Shown: positions 24,042-32,247 of the stretch, piece after piece | Numbering within the stretch: position 1 is the stretch's first letter | Layout of the letters: the number at the start of each line of letters is the position of its first letter | Assembly (NCBI GenBank): GCA_035295165.1 | Contig: DATGJN010000094.1 | Span: forward strand, 1-61,322 | Source: a bacterium | GTDB taxonomy: Bacteria; Sysuimicrobiota; Sysuimicrobiia; Sysuimicrobiales; Segetimicrobiaceae | Direction of reading: 5' to 3' | DNA: 61,322 nucleotides | Position numbers and translations under genes: made by a program | Notes under the pieces: generated by a model | What the model was told of the DNA's origin: nothing | Seen by the model: only the letters and a program-made list of their open reading frames with translations | Databases searched by the model: none

Positions 24042-25217
24042 ATGGCCATCGACGTCGAGCGGGTTCGGCGCGACACACCCGGATGCGAGCACGTCCTGCA
24101 CTTCAACAACGCCGGGGCGGCCCTGATGCCGCGCGCCGTGGTGGACGCCATGCTCGGCCACCTGCGGCGCGAGGCCGAGATTGGAGGGTACGAGGCGGCG
24201 GACGAGGCCGACGCGGCGATCGAGCACGCGTACGCGGCCACCGCGTCCCTCCTGGGGTGTGCGCCGGACGAGATCGCGATCGTGGAGAACGCCACCCGGG
24301 CGTGGGATATGGCGTTTTACTCGCTGCGCTTCTCGCCGGGCGACCGGATCCTGACGGCGATGGCCGAGTATGCGAGCAACTACATCGCCTACCTGCAGGT
24401 GGCGCGGCGCACGGGTGCCGTGGTCGAGGTCGTCCCGAACGACGAACACGGTCAGATCTCGGTGGACGCGCTCCGGCGCGCGCTCGACGAGCGCGTGAAG
24501 CTGATCTCGATCACGCACGTGCCGACGAACGGTGGCCTCGTCAACCCCGTGGCCGAGGTCGGCCGGGTCGCCCGCGACGCCGGGGTGCCGTATCTGCTGG
24601 ATGCGTGCCAGTCCGTCGGGCAGATGCCGTTGCGCGTCGACGAGATCGGGTGTGATCTTCTGTCCGCGACCGGGCGCAAGTACCTGCGGGGCCCCCGCGC
24701 CATCGGCTTCCTCTACGTGCGGCGCGCGCTGCTGGAGCGGCTCGAGCCGCCGTTTCTCGATCTCCACGCCGCGGTGTGGGTCGCGCGCGACCGGTACGAG
24801 ATGCGGCCCGACGCCCGCCGCTTCGAAAGCTGGGAGGCGAACTACGCGGGCAAGATCGGACTCGCCGTCGCGATCGACTACGCGCGCGCGCTCGAGCTCG
24901 AGGCGATCCGCGACCGCGTCTACGCCCTCGGGGCGCGCCTGCGGGCGAGACTGTGCGAGTGCGCCGGCGTGGTCGTGCACGATCTCGGCGCGGAACGCTG
25001 CGGGATCGTCACGTTCACCGCTGACGGCCTCGCCGCGGCGGACGTCAAGGCCCGGCTGGCCGCGCAGCGCATCAACGTGACGGTGTCCACCGTCAACTCC
25101 ACCCGCTTCGACATGGAGGCGCGGCGCCTCGAGCCGCTCGTGCGGGCGTCCGTCCACTACTACAATACCGAGGGCGAGATCGAACGGTTCGGCCGCGCGA
25201 TCGAGACGATGCGCTAG
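24042..25217 (+). CDS. Class-V aminotransferase / cysteine-desulfurase-like PLP enzyme
   Basis: 391 residues, fold-type-I PLP enzyme. The N-terminus LHFNNAGAALMP is typical of the isopenicillin-epimerase/selenocysteine-lyase subgroup. PLP contacts are visible: THVPTNGG (His159), DACQSVGQ (Asp187, Gln190) and Lys213 (ATGRKYLRGPRAIGFLY). No conserved catalytic Cys loop of SufS is seen, so a C-S lyase or epimerase-type reaction is as likely as sulfur mobilisation. ATG 24042 with AGGAG upstream. It overlaps the convergent acyltransferase by 3-4 bases. Confidence 0.87.
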   Translation: MAIDVERVRRDTPGCEHVLHFNNAGAALMPRAVVDAMLGHLRREAEIGGYEAADEADAAIEHAYAATASLLGCAPDEIAIVENATRAWDMAFYSLRFSPGDRILTAMAEYASNYIAYLQVARRTGAVVEVVPNDEHGQISVDALRRALDERVKLISITHVPTNGGLVNPVAEVGRVARDAGVPYLLDACQSVGQMPLRVDEIGCDLLSATGRKYLRGPRAIGFLYVRRALLERLEPPFLDLHAAVWVARDRYEMRPDARRFESWEANYAGKIGLAVAIDYARALELEAIRDRVYALGARLRARLCECAGVVVHDLGAERCGIVTFTADGLAAADVKARLAAQRINVTVSTVNSTRFDMEARRLEPLVRASVHYYNTEGEIERFGRAIETMR

Positions 25218-25885
25218 GGCTTCGGCCGGCGCGGTCCGGGCCGCCGGGGCTCGCGTTGGCGTTCGCGACCCGACGCCGCCGAGGTCGCGAGCGCGATGAT
25301 CTGGGACGCGGCCTCCGCGTTCGCGCGGTCGAGATCCTCTGGGGTATCGCCGCCGATCGTGATCGGCTCGCCGACCCGCACGACGATACGCCGGAGGCGC
25401 GGCACCGTTCGGTCGAGCGGAAGCGCGTCGCGCGTGCCGACGATCGCGACCGGGACGAGCGGCGCGCCGGCGCGCGCGGCCAGGAGCGCCGCGCCCCGCT
25501 GGAATGGCCGGAGGCGGCCGTCGGGACTGATGCCGCCCTCCGGGAAGATGATCAGGAGGCGGCCGTGCCGGAGCGCGTGGAGCGAGCGCCTGAACGCGCT
25601 CGTGTCGACGGTTCCGCGGCGGATCGGGATCGCGAGCGGCCCGTAGGCGCGCATCACCAAGCTCACGCCCGGCATGTGCCACAGCTCCGCCATCGCCAGC
25701 ACCGCGGGCTTTCGCGGCATCACCAGCGGCAAGATGATGGGATCGAGCCAGCTGACGTGATTGGCGACGACGACTGCCGGACCCCGTGCGGGGATGCGGT
25801 CGATGCCGACCGTGGAGACACGAAACAGCGCCCAGGCGAGGGCGCGTACGGCGGCGCGGATGGCACGAAACGCGAGGCTGTCCAG
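25214..25885 (-). CDS. plsC: 1-acyl-sn-glycerol-3-phosphate acyltransferase (PlsC), probable CTG start
   Basis: About 223 residues. The PlsC motifs are complete: NHVSWLD (His43, Asp48), PIRRGTVDTSAF, FPEGGIS (114-120) and VPVAIVGT. It transfers an acyl chain to lysophosphatidic acid in phospholipid synthesis. No ATG, GTG or TTG lies in a sensible position. CTG 25885 has GGAGGG with 6-7 base spacing and gives the expected N-terminus. The frame upstream reaches an ATG at 26048, but that would add about 50 low-complexity residues into the neighbour's promoter. C-terminal 20 residues are basic. Confidence 0.87.
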   Translation of the reverse strand: MDSLAFRAIRAAVRALAWALFRVSTVGIDRIPARGPAVVVANHVSWLDPIILPLVMPRKPAVLAMAELWHMPGVSLVMRAYGPLAIPIRRGTVDTSAFRRSLHALRHGRLLIIFPEGGISPDGRLRPFQRGAALLAARAGAPLVPVAIVGTRDALPLDRTVPRLRRIVVRVGEPITIGGDTPEDLDRANAEAASQIIALATSAASGRERQREPRRPGPRRPKP

Positions 25886-26059
25886 GTGGGTCCCTCCGGC
25901 GTCGGGTCGGAGGATACGCGTCCGCGCGTACGACCTCCTGCCGGCCGATCGCCGGCGACCGGTGCCGGTGCGCGCCGGAGAGGGCAGGCAGGAACTACCG
26001 GACGGCGTGCCGCGTAGGTAGAATGGTGCCTGTGACGCGAAGATCATGGAGGTGATGGG

Positions 26060-26608
26060 GTGAGACGGATACACACACTGGCACGGAACGCGTGGACCGC
26101 GATGCGATGGGGAGGTGCCATCGGCGCCGTCGCCGCGGTCGCGGCGATGGTCCCTGGGACGCCAGTCCTCGGCGCGGCGATGCACTCCGTTGACGTCGCG
26201 ATCGTCGCCGGCAAGAGCGCGGCCGACGGGGGCTTCGACTTCAACGGCTACCAGCGCGGGGCCATGACAATCACGGTGCCCACCGGCTGGCAGGTCACGG
26301 TGCATTTTGAGAACGTGAACGTGCTCGCCCATAGTCTCATCGTGGTGCCGTCGGGCGCGGGCCAGCAGGCGGTGCCGCCGACCACGCCGGCGTTCCCGGG
26401 CGCGATGACCAAGGACCTCGCGGCAGGGCTCCCCAAGGGGACCAAGCAAACGCTCACGTTCACGGCGAGTAAGGCCGGATCGTACGAGTTTGTCTGCGGT
26501 GTGCCCGGACATGGGGTCGCGGGGATGTGGGACAAGCTGGTCGTCTCTAATACGGCCAAGACACCGACCGTGACGCCGGCCGGCGCGACGACCATCACGG
26601 CGAAGTAG
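26060..26608 (+). CDS. Exported cupredoxin, sulfocyanin-like
   Basis: 182 residues with a signal peptide (hydrophobic 17-40, cleavage near VLGAA). A type-1 copper site is visible: His91 (LAHSLIVV), Cys146, His151 and Met156 in CGVPGHGVAGM. The C-terminus TNTAKTP-like tail is low-complexity. Sulfocyanin-type blue copper proteins carry electrons at the outer membrane face. The partner oxidase is not in the window. GTG 26060 with GGAGG upstream. Two hairpins follow the stop. Confidence 0.88.
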   Translation: MRRIHTLARNAWTAMRWGGAIGAVAAVAAMVPGTPVLGAAMHSVDVAIVAGKSAADGGFDFNGYQRGAMTITVPTGWQVTVHFENVNVLAHSLIVVPSGAGQQAVPPTTPAFPGAMTKDLAAGLPKGTKQTLTFTASKAGSYEFVCGVPGHGVAGMWDKLVVSNTAKTPTVTPAGATTITAK

Positions 26609-26622
26609 GGCGCGGTCTCCGT

Positions 26623-26641
26623 CCGGGCCGTCGGCCCGGGC
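26623..26641 (+). terminator. Hairpin just after the cupredoxin gene
   Basis: CCGGGCC-GTC-GGCCCGG type stem about 20 bases after the stop. No U tract. Likely terminator in this convergent gap. Confidence 0.45.
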
Positions 26642-26671
26642 GTGTCGCGCGGGGCGTCGTTATAATCTGTC

Positions 26672-26701
26672 TGGGCCGCCCGGAGATTTCCGGGCGGCCC
26701 A
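26672..26701. terminator. Bidirectional terminator between cupredoxin and DinB-like genes
   Basis: Perfect 12-bp inverted repeat TGGGCCGCCCGG / CCGGGCGGCCCA with a 6-base loop (AGATTT), between convergent genes. Confidence 0.7.
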
Positions 26702-26730
26702 AGTCATCCCGAGCGCGGCGTTGTGTCCCC

Positions 26731-27204
26731 TTAACCAAACACCCGCGGCTTCCCAAGCAGCGCCCTGAGCGATGTCATCTTCCCGATGTGATACCATCGA
26801 TGGCCGTTCAAGAACAAAAGGACGCCGCCGGAGTTCTTCCAGAAGCCCTGGGAGCTCTCGCGGGGGGTGTCCGGGTCGAGTTCCGCGGCCGCCTTCATCG
26901 CCGCCTCGTGTGCTTGGTCGAACGCGCGCTGGACCGTCTCGAGCGAGGGATACGCCGCTTTGCCGCCGGTGCCAGTCTTGAACAACGGCTCGAAACTGTC
27001 CGGGAGCGTGAGGGACGGCGATGCGCCTGCGGCCTTCAGAAGGTATAGATCGGCCCACGCGAGATGGCCGACCTGCCAGACGAACGGCGCCAGGGGCCCG
27101 TCGAACACGCGGTTGGCCTCGTCGTCCGAGACCTCGCCGAGCGAGCGCGTCACGAGTCGGTGGCTGCCTGCGAACTGTTCCTGGATCAAGGCTCGAGCAT
27201 CCAC
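26731..27204 (-). CDS. DinB-family protein
   Basis: 157 residues, four-helix DinB-like fold. Metal-binding histidines are probably in FAGSHRLVTR, WQVGHLAWADLYLL and LNGHRWYHIGKM. It is a different subfamily from the DinB-like gene at 11904. No substrate can be named. GTG 27204 has GGGAGG six bases upstream; the frame is open to 27417 without support. It is divergent from the TetR gene. Confidence 0.78.
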   Translation of the reverse strand: MDARALIQEQFAGSHRLVTRSLGEVSDDEANRVFDGPLAPFVWQVGHLAWADLYLLKAAGASPSLTLPDSFEPLFKTGTGGKAAYPSLETVQRAFDQAHEAAMKAAAELDPDTPRESSQGFWKNSGGVLLFLNGHRWYHIGKMTSLRALLGKPRVFG

Positions 27205-27409
27205 GGTACCGCCTCCCTTCACACGCGCCCGCTCATCGACCACCGCGGGCCGTCGCGAAGGCGTGATTGGCACCGGCAGCCGATTTCTCCTCGTGTGCGC
27301 AGGAGAAAGTGCCAGGACCGTTACAGTCGGCGGCGGCGGAGGGTGGAGGTACGCTGGACGGGTAGGTTCCCGATTGAGAATTGGCCTGGCGCTCGAGGTT
27401 ATGGCGGGC

Positions 27410-27439
27410 ATTGACACGCGCGGTGACCGTCCCTAAGAT
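27410..27439 (+). promoter_or_regulatory. Promoter of the TetR-ABC transporter operon
   Basis: TTGACA (27410-27415), 18-bp spacer, TAAGAT (27434-27439). The predicted start, about 27446, falls inside the palindrome at 27442-27469. Confidence 0.7.
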
Positions 27440-27441
27440 GA

Positions 27442-27469
27442 GGGTCAGACCGACGCGTCGGTCTGACCC
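27442..27469. promoter_or_regulatory. 28-bp perfect palindrome, TetR-type operator
   Basis: Half-site GGGTCAGACCGACG joined directly to its reverse complement. It contains the GACCGAC/GTCGGTC core common for TetR-family operators, lies over the predicted transcription start and is 33 bp upstream of the TetR gene. It is followed by an A tract, not a T tract, so it is not a plus-strand terminator. Autorepression is the natural reading. Confidence 0.8.
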
Positions 27470-27501
27470 AAAAAAAACCGATCCCAACCGCAAGGATACA
27501 G

Positions 27502-28164
27502 ATGATGACAAGAGCCTCGACGACGCGATCACCGGCCGAGACGCCGACCCGAGACCGCCTTCTTGGGTCCGCGATGGATGTGTTTGTGGCGAAGGGGTAC
27601 CACGCCGCGGCGGTCGACGACATCGTGGCCGCCTCAGAGACCTCGAAGGGCGCATTCTACCACTACTTCTCGAGCAAGCAGGAGATCTTCGTGACACTCG
27701 TGGACGCGCTCGGTGAGCTGGTGGAGACCGGCGTCGAGACTGCGATCGCCGACGAGCGCGGTGCGCTCGCCAAGGTGGAGGCGGCGCTGCGCGTCGTGCT
27801 CGAGACGGCCGACACGCGGCGGGGGTTGGTGAAGATCCTGCTGGTCGAGGCGGTGGGACTTGGACCGGAGTTCGAAGAGAAACGCCTGGAGATCCACGGC
27901 CGCTTCGCCCGGCTCATCCGGCGGCATCTCGATCACGCCGTCGGCGAGGGGTCGATCCCGGCCCAGGACACCGCGCTGGCCGCTCAGGCGTGGCTCGGCG
28001 TCCTCAACGAGGTGATCACCCAATGGTTGGCGACGGGAAGTGGCCGGCTCACGGACCGGCTCCCCGCGCTGCGGGCGTTTCTGCTCCGCAGCGTGGGCGC
28101 AGCGGATCGCGCGAGGACGGTGCGCCAGGCACGCGGCGCCCGGACGGGGCGTCAGACGAGGTGA
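27502..28164 (+). CDS. TetR/AcrR-family transcriptional regulator
   Basis: 220 residues. The N-terminal HTH is typical: RDRLLGSAMDVFVAKGYHAAAVDDIV, then SKGAFYHYFSSKQEIF. The ligand domain is a helical bundle with an ILLVEAVGLGPEFEEKR segment. It is the first gene of an operon with a substrate-binding protein, ATPase and permease, and probably controls it through the palindrome at its promoter. Start is ATG 27502 or 27505 after AAGGA. Confidence 0.93.
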   Translation: MMTRASTTRSPAETPTRDRLLGSAMDVFVAKGYHAAAVDDIVAASETSKGAFYHYFSSKQEIFVTLVDALGELVETGVETAIADERGALAKVEAALRVVLETADTRRGLVKILLVEAVGLGPEFEEKRLEIHGRFARLIRRHLDHAVGEGSIPAQDTALAAQAWLGVLNEVITQWLATGSGRLTDRLPALRAFLLRSVGAADRARTVRQARGARTGRQTR

Positions 28165-28168
28165 GCCG

Positions 28169-29197
28169 ATGATCACGCGCCGGACGTTCATGAGTTTGCC
28201 GCTGGGCCTGCTCACGTCAGGGCTCGCGGCGCCGCGGCCAGTGCGGGCGCAGGGGCGGGCGCCGCTCCACATCCGTGTCGTGTCCACGCCGGTGCTGATC
28301 TTCGCGCCGCTGTTCGTCGCAATCGAGCGGGGGTATCTTCGGCGCGAGGGCATCGACGCCGAGCTGATCAGCGCGCCGGGTGGCGCATCGGTGTTCGCGG
28401 TGCTGGCCAGCGGGCGGGCGGAAGCGGCGGTCGGCGGCCTCGGGGCCGCCTTGTTCAACGCCGCATCGCGCGGGCTCGACTTCAAGGTCGTCGGGCCGGC
28501 CCACGCCGAGAAGCCGCCGGTGAGCACCCCGCTCGTGATCGCCCGCTCGGCGTTCGAGAACAACCAGATCCGCGCGGTCAAGGACCTGCGCGGCAAGAAG
28601 GTCTCGGTCAACGTCATCGGATCGGCCACGGAATTCTGGGTCAGCGCGGCGTTGCTCAAAGGCGGGCTCACGATGTCCGACGTGCAGCTGGTGGAGGTGA
28701 ACTTTCCGGACGTGCCCGCGGCGCTCGCAAACGGCGCGATCGCCGGCGGCATGCTGGGCGAGCCCCTGACGACGCTGGCGGAGGATCGCGGGCAGATCGT
28801 CCGCCTCAGCCAGGACTTCATCAACGGCATGCAGGTGACCGCCGTGTACTTCAGCGGCGCATTCATGCGCGGGCACCCCCAGGAAGCCGTGGGCTTCATG
28901 AAGGCGTGGCTGCGCGCGTGCCGGGACCTGTACGGCGGCGGCTACCGGCGCGACGACATCGCGCGCATCGTGGAGAAGTACACCGGCGTCCCCGCGGATG
29001 TGGTCAAGCGCGCGCGCGCGCCGTTCCACGAGCCCAACGGGGCCATGAACTTCAACGACTTCACGCGGCTGCAGGAGTTCTTCCGGAACCGGGGCGAGTT
29101 GACCTACGATCATCCGCTTCCGCCGTCTGCGTACATCGACACCTCGTTCGTGACGCAAGCGCTCCGGGCCGTGGGGCCGTTCGTCCCACCGCAGTGA
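28169..29197 (+). CDS. NMT1/SsuA-type ABC transporter substrate-binding protein
   Basis: 342 residues. A short Tat-like signal is present (ITRRTFMSLPLGLL, cleavage near VRAQG). The fold pattern is that of NMT1/THI5/SsuA proteins (PLFVAIERGYLRREGIDAELI, FKVVGPA, AVKDLRGKKVSVN). Ligands of this group include sulfonates, taurine, nitrate and pyrimidine precursors; nothing here fixes the substrate. ATG 28169 starts 4 bases after the TetR stop. The stop overlaps the ATPase start. Confidence 0.88.
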   Translation: MITRRTFMSLPLGLLTSGLAAPRPVRAQGRAPLHIRVVSTPVLIFAPLFVAIERGYLRREGIDAELISAPGGASVFAVLASGRAEAAVGGLGAALFNAASRGLDFKVVGPAHAEKPPVSTPLVIARSAFENNQIRAVKDLRGKKVSVNVIGSATEFWVSAALLKGGLTMSDVQLVEVNFPDVPAALANGAIAGGMLGEPLTTLAEDRGQIVRLSQDFINGMQVTAVYFSGAFMRGHPQEAVGFMKAWLRACRDLYGGGYRRDDIARIVEKYTGVPADVVKRARAPFHEPNGAMNFNDFTRLQEFFRNRGELTYDHPLPPSAYIDTSFVTQALRAVGPFVPPQ

Positions 29198-29994
29198 GCC
29201 GGTCGCCGGCCGCGCCCCCGGCCGCCGCTGCGATCGTGGCGACCGGACTCACGCACGCGTATCCGGGGCCCCGCGGGCCGATCGCGGCGCTCGAGGACGT
29301 CTCGTTCTCCGTGCGGGCCGGCGAGTTCTGCGCGATGATCGGCCCGTCGGGATGCGGCAAAACGACGCTTCTGCACGTCTTGGCGGGGCTCCTCACGCCG
29401 AGCGCCGGGTCCGTGACGATGCCCCGGTCCGCCCCGGGACGGCTCGCGACCGCCGTCGTCTTCCAGGGGGTCAGCACGTTTCCGTGGATGACGGTGCGCC
29501 AAAACGTCGCATATGGCCTCCGCATGCTCAGGCTTCCCGGGGTCGAGTGCCGGCGGCGCGCGGAGCATCACGTCGCACGCGTGGGCCTGACGCCGTTTCT
29601 CGACGCCTATCCGCACCAGCTCTCGGAGGGGATGCGCCAGCGCGTAAGCATCGCGCGGGCGTTCGCGACGGATCCCGACGTCCTGCTGATGGACGAGCCG
29701 TTCGGCAGCCTCGATGAACAGACGCGCCTGCACCTGCAGGACGAGCTGCTGCGCCTGTGGGGCGAGAGCGGCAAGACGGTCGTCTTCATCACGCACAGCC
29801 TGGACGAGGCGGCGCGTCTCGCCGACCGCGTGCTGGTGATGACGGGCCGTCCCGGGCGGATCAGGGCCGAGGTGGCGGTGCCGTTCGCGCGGCCGCGCGG
29901 ATACCGCGAGGTCCGCCGGGATCCCGCGTACGGCGCGCTCACGGCGCGCCTCTGGACCGAGCTCGTCGAGGACGGCGAGGTCGCTCGTCCATGA
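29194..29994 (+). CDS. ABC transporter ATPase, SsuB/TauB/NrtD type
   Basis: 266 residues. Walker A is GPSGCGKTT, the Q-loop lies in FQGVSTFPWMTVRQNVAYGL, the signature is LSEGMRQR (Glu in place of the usual second Gly), Walker B is VLLMDEP, and the switch His is in FITHSLDEA. The LSEGM variant still keeps Ser and the final Gly. GTG 29194 overlaps the binding-protein stop, and its stop overlaps the permease ATG: tight coupling. Confidence 0.93.
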   Translation: MSRSPAAPPAAAAIVATGLTHAYPGPRGPIAALEDVSFSVRAGEFCAMIGPSGCGKTTLLHVLAGLLTPSAGSVTMPRSAPGRLATAVVFQGVSTFPWMTVRQNVAYGLRMLRLPGVECRRRAEHHVARVGLTPFLDAYPHQLSEGMRQRVSIARAFATDPDVLLMDEPFGSLDEQTRLHLQDELLRLWGESGKTVVFITHSLDEAARLADRVLVMTGRPGRIRAEVAVPFARPRGYREVRRDPAYGALTARLWTELVEDGEVARP

Positions 29995-30752
29995 GCGGCG
30001 GTCGACTCTCCGACCGCCTGCTCGCGGTCGGGTCTCCGATCGGGTTCCTCGCCGTGTGGGAGGTGCTGTGCCGTCTCGGCGTCCTGGACCCCCGCTACAT
30101 CCCGGCGCCGACGACGGTGCTGCACACGATGGCGGCTATGACCCGGACCGGCGAGCTTCCGTATCACGCCCTCGTGAGCGTGCGGCGGATCGTGTTCGGG
30201 TTCCTCCTCGGCGCGGTGCCGGCGGTCGGCCTGGGACTGGCCATGGGGCTCAGCCGGCCGGTGCGGGCGTCACTGATGCCGCTCGTCTCCGCGGTGTACC
30301 CGATCCCCAAGATCGCCGTCTATCCCCTGATTATCTTTTACCTCGGGTTGGGAGAAGCGTCCAAGATCAGCATCGTCGCGGTGAGCATCTTCTTCCTCGT
30401 GCTGCTGAGCACGATGGCAGGCGTGCTGGCGCTCGACCCTGCCTACTTCAAGATCGCCCGCGCGTACGGCGCGGACGCGCGCGCGGTCTTTGTGACAGTG
30501 GCGCTGCCCGGCGCCCTGCCGCAGATCTTCACGGGCCTCAAGCTCGGCATGGGCTTCGCGCTCATCGTCATCGTCGGCGCCGAACTCCTGGGGTCGAATA
30601 GCGGGATCGGCTATTTGATCTGGCGGTCGTACCAGATCTTCGCGATCGACGCGATGTTCGCGGGTCTCCTCGTCACCGCCGTGCTGGGGTGGGCGGCGAC
30701 CGGCGCGCTCGATTGGCTGGAGCATCGCGTGCTCCCCTGGCGAGTGTCCTGA
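29991..30752 (+). CDS. ABC transporter permease, SsuC/TauC type
   Basis: 253 residues, six transmembrane helices of the BPD_transp_1 type. Characteristic are FLAVWEVLCRLGVLDPRYIPAPTTVL, YPIPKIAVYPLIIFYLGLGEASK and the EAA-like ARAYGADARAVFVTVALPGALPQIFTGLKLGMG. It completes a TetR-SBP-ATPase-permease operon in which all junctions overlap or nearly touch. Confidence 0.93.
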   Translation: MSGGRLSDRLLAVGSPIGFLAVWEVLCRLGVLDPRYIPAPTTVLHTMAAMTRTGELPYHALVSVRRIVFGFLLGAVPAVGLGLAMGLSRPVRASLMPLVSAVYPIPKIAVYPLIIFYLGLGEASKISIVAVSIFFLVLLSTMAGVLALDPAYFKIARAYGADARAVFVTVALPGALPQIFTGLKLGMGFALIVIVGAELLGSNSGIGYLIWRSYQIFAIDAMFAGLLVTAVLGWAATGALDWLEHRVLPWRVS

Positions 30753-30867
30753 TCCGGGCCCGCCGAGTCGCCCTGGTGAACGCGGACGCGGCGCGAGGGG
30801 AGAGGGGGGGCGCGCTGGCGGTGATCGCAGACGGCTGCCGGAGTGTACGGGCCGCGGGCGGGTGCGG

Positions 30868-32082
30868 CTAGACGCGGATGAAGACGCGCCGCCGATACAG
30901 CGCAAACAGCACGAGCCACCACAGGGCGATGACGGACGCGGTGTAGATCCACCCGGCCGCGACGGGGCCGATCGCACCGCCGAGCGGATCGAGCACCGCC
31001 GTGTGCAGCGAGAGCGTGTGGCCCGGTGCGCGCGGATCGGGCCAGGTCTGCATGGCGCCGATCGCAAACAGCGCAGACGCAACGTATCCGACGATCGCAT
31101 TGGAGCCGAGCACCGCGAGCGGAACGCCGAGCGACCGCAGCCGCACGATGTCGAACAGCAGGTGGCAGGCCGCCAGCAGCAGCAACCCGAGCCCGCCCGC
31201 GAAGAGCACGTACGTCGGCGTCCACAGATCCTTGTTCAGCGGAAGCGTCTGTCCCCACAGCCAACCGCCGAGTACCAGCGCCGCTCCAGCGGCGGCGAGC
31301 GCGCCGGTCTTCGCGACCTCCTTCGTGCGGCCGGCCCGCAGCAGGTCGCCCGCAGTGGTGCCGAGCAACGCCAGCGCCGCGGCCGGCGCGACGGCGAGCA
31401 CCCCGGCAAGCGCGTGGGGGGTCAGGTAGGTATCGTTCAGGTACTGGATGATGTTGTGATGCTCCTGGAACACGCCGACGCCGAGGCCGGGCACCGGCAC
31501 GAGGGTGAGGAGCGCCGCGTATCCGGCCAGCAGCCCCGCGGCCGTGGCGAGCCGCGCCAGCACCCGCGCTCGGCTCAGCAGGGCCGCCACCAGGTACGAT
31601 AGGCCCAGGAGCTGCAGCACGTCCATGCTCACGGTGAATCCGTGGGACGCCACCGAGTCGATCAGGACCCCGAGCGCGACGAGCGACGCGGTTCGCCGCG
31701 CGACGCGCAGCGCGTACGCGGCGCCGCGCAGGCCGGTCCGGGCCCCGACCGGGATCGTGACGCCCACGGTCAAGACGAACCACGGCAGGATCATGTCGGT
31801 AAAGGTGACGCCACCGCCCCACGGCGCATGCATCAGCTGCCGCGGCGTGGCGGCGTTCCAGATCATGTTGTTGACGAGGAGCATGCCAAGGATCACGAAA
31901 CCGCGGAACGCGTCCAAAGACAGTAATCGTCCCGCCGGGGGCGGCGCAGCATCGCGCGTGCCGGGCTCCGGCCGGCCGGTCGGGCGGGCGTCGGCCCCGA
32001 CGGCCGCAGACGTCTCCTCCCCCCGATGTAGTTGCGGTTCGGGTCTGCGGGGCGGGACGTCGATCACGGCGTGTGGAGTCAT
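30868..32082 (-). CDS. DUF5009/HGSNAT-like multi-pass acyltransferase
   Basis: 404 residues, about ten transmembrane helices. The RLLSLDAFRGFVILGMLLVNN opening is diagnostic of the heparan-alpha-glucosaminide acetyltransferase/DUF5009 superfamily, with HAPWGGGVTFTDMILPWFVLTVG after it. These enzymes are thought to move acetyl groups across membranes to amino sugars. The first 45 residues are a disordered extension before the conserved start; ATG 32082 is kept but a later start cannot be excluded. The gene is solitary. Confidence 0.85.
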   Translation of the reverse strand: MTPHAVIDVPPRRPEPQLHRGEETSAAVGADARPTGRPEPGTRDAAPPPAGRLLSLDAFRGFVILGMLLVNNMIWNAATPRQLMHAPWGGGVTFTDMILPWFVLTVGVTIPVGARTGLRGAAYALRVARRTASLVALGVLIDSVASHGFTVSMDVLQLLGLSYLVAALLSRARVLARLATAAGLLAGYAALLTLVPVPGLGVGVFQEHHNIIQYLNDTYLTPHALAGVLAVAPAAALALLGTTAGDLLRAGRTKEVAKTGALAAAGAALVLGGWLWGQTLPLNKDLWTPTYVLFAGGLGLLLLAACHLLFDIVRLRSLGVPLAVLGSNAIVGYVASALFAIGAMQTWPDPRAPGHTLSLHTAVLDPLGGAIGPVAAGWIYTASVIALWWLVLFALYRRRVFIRV

Positions 32083-32247
32083 GGTCGCACGCTCGATTCC
32101 CTCATGCTCGCGGCGTCACGCGCCGTCGTTCCACGCGACCCGGCACGGGCGCCTGCGGGAGTCCGGCGAATCTCGATTCGCGTTCCAGGCTACGTCCCGC
32201 GGGTCACAATCCCGTGAAGCGTCCTCGCGCCCTGTTCTCAGGGCGGC

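Noticed and set aside
26661-26666. Perfect TATAAT between convergent genes
   Set aside because: No -35 at the right distance and only a terminator hairpin follows; not enough for an RNA gene.
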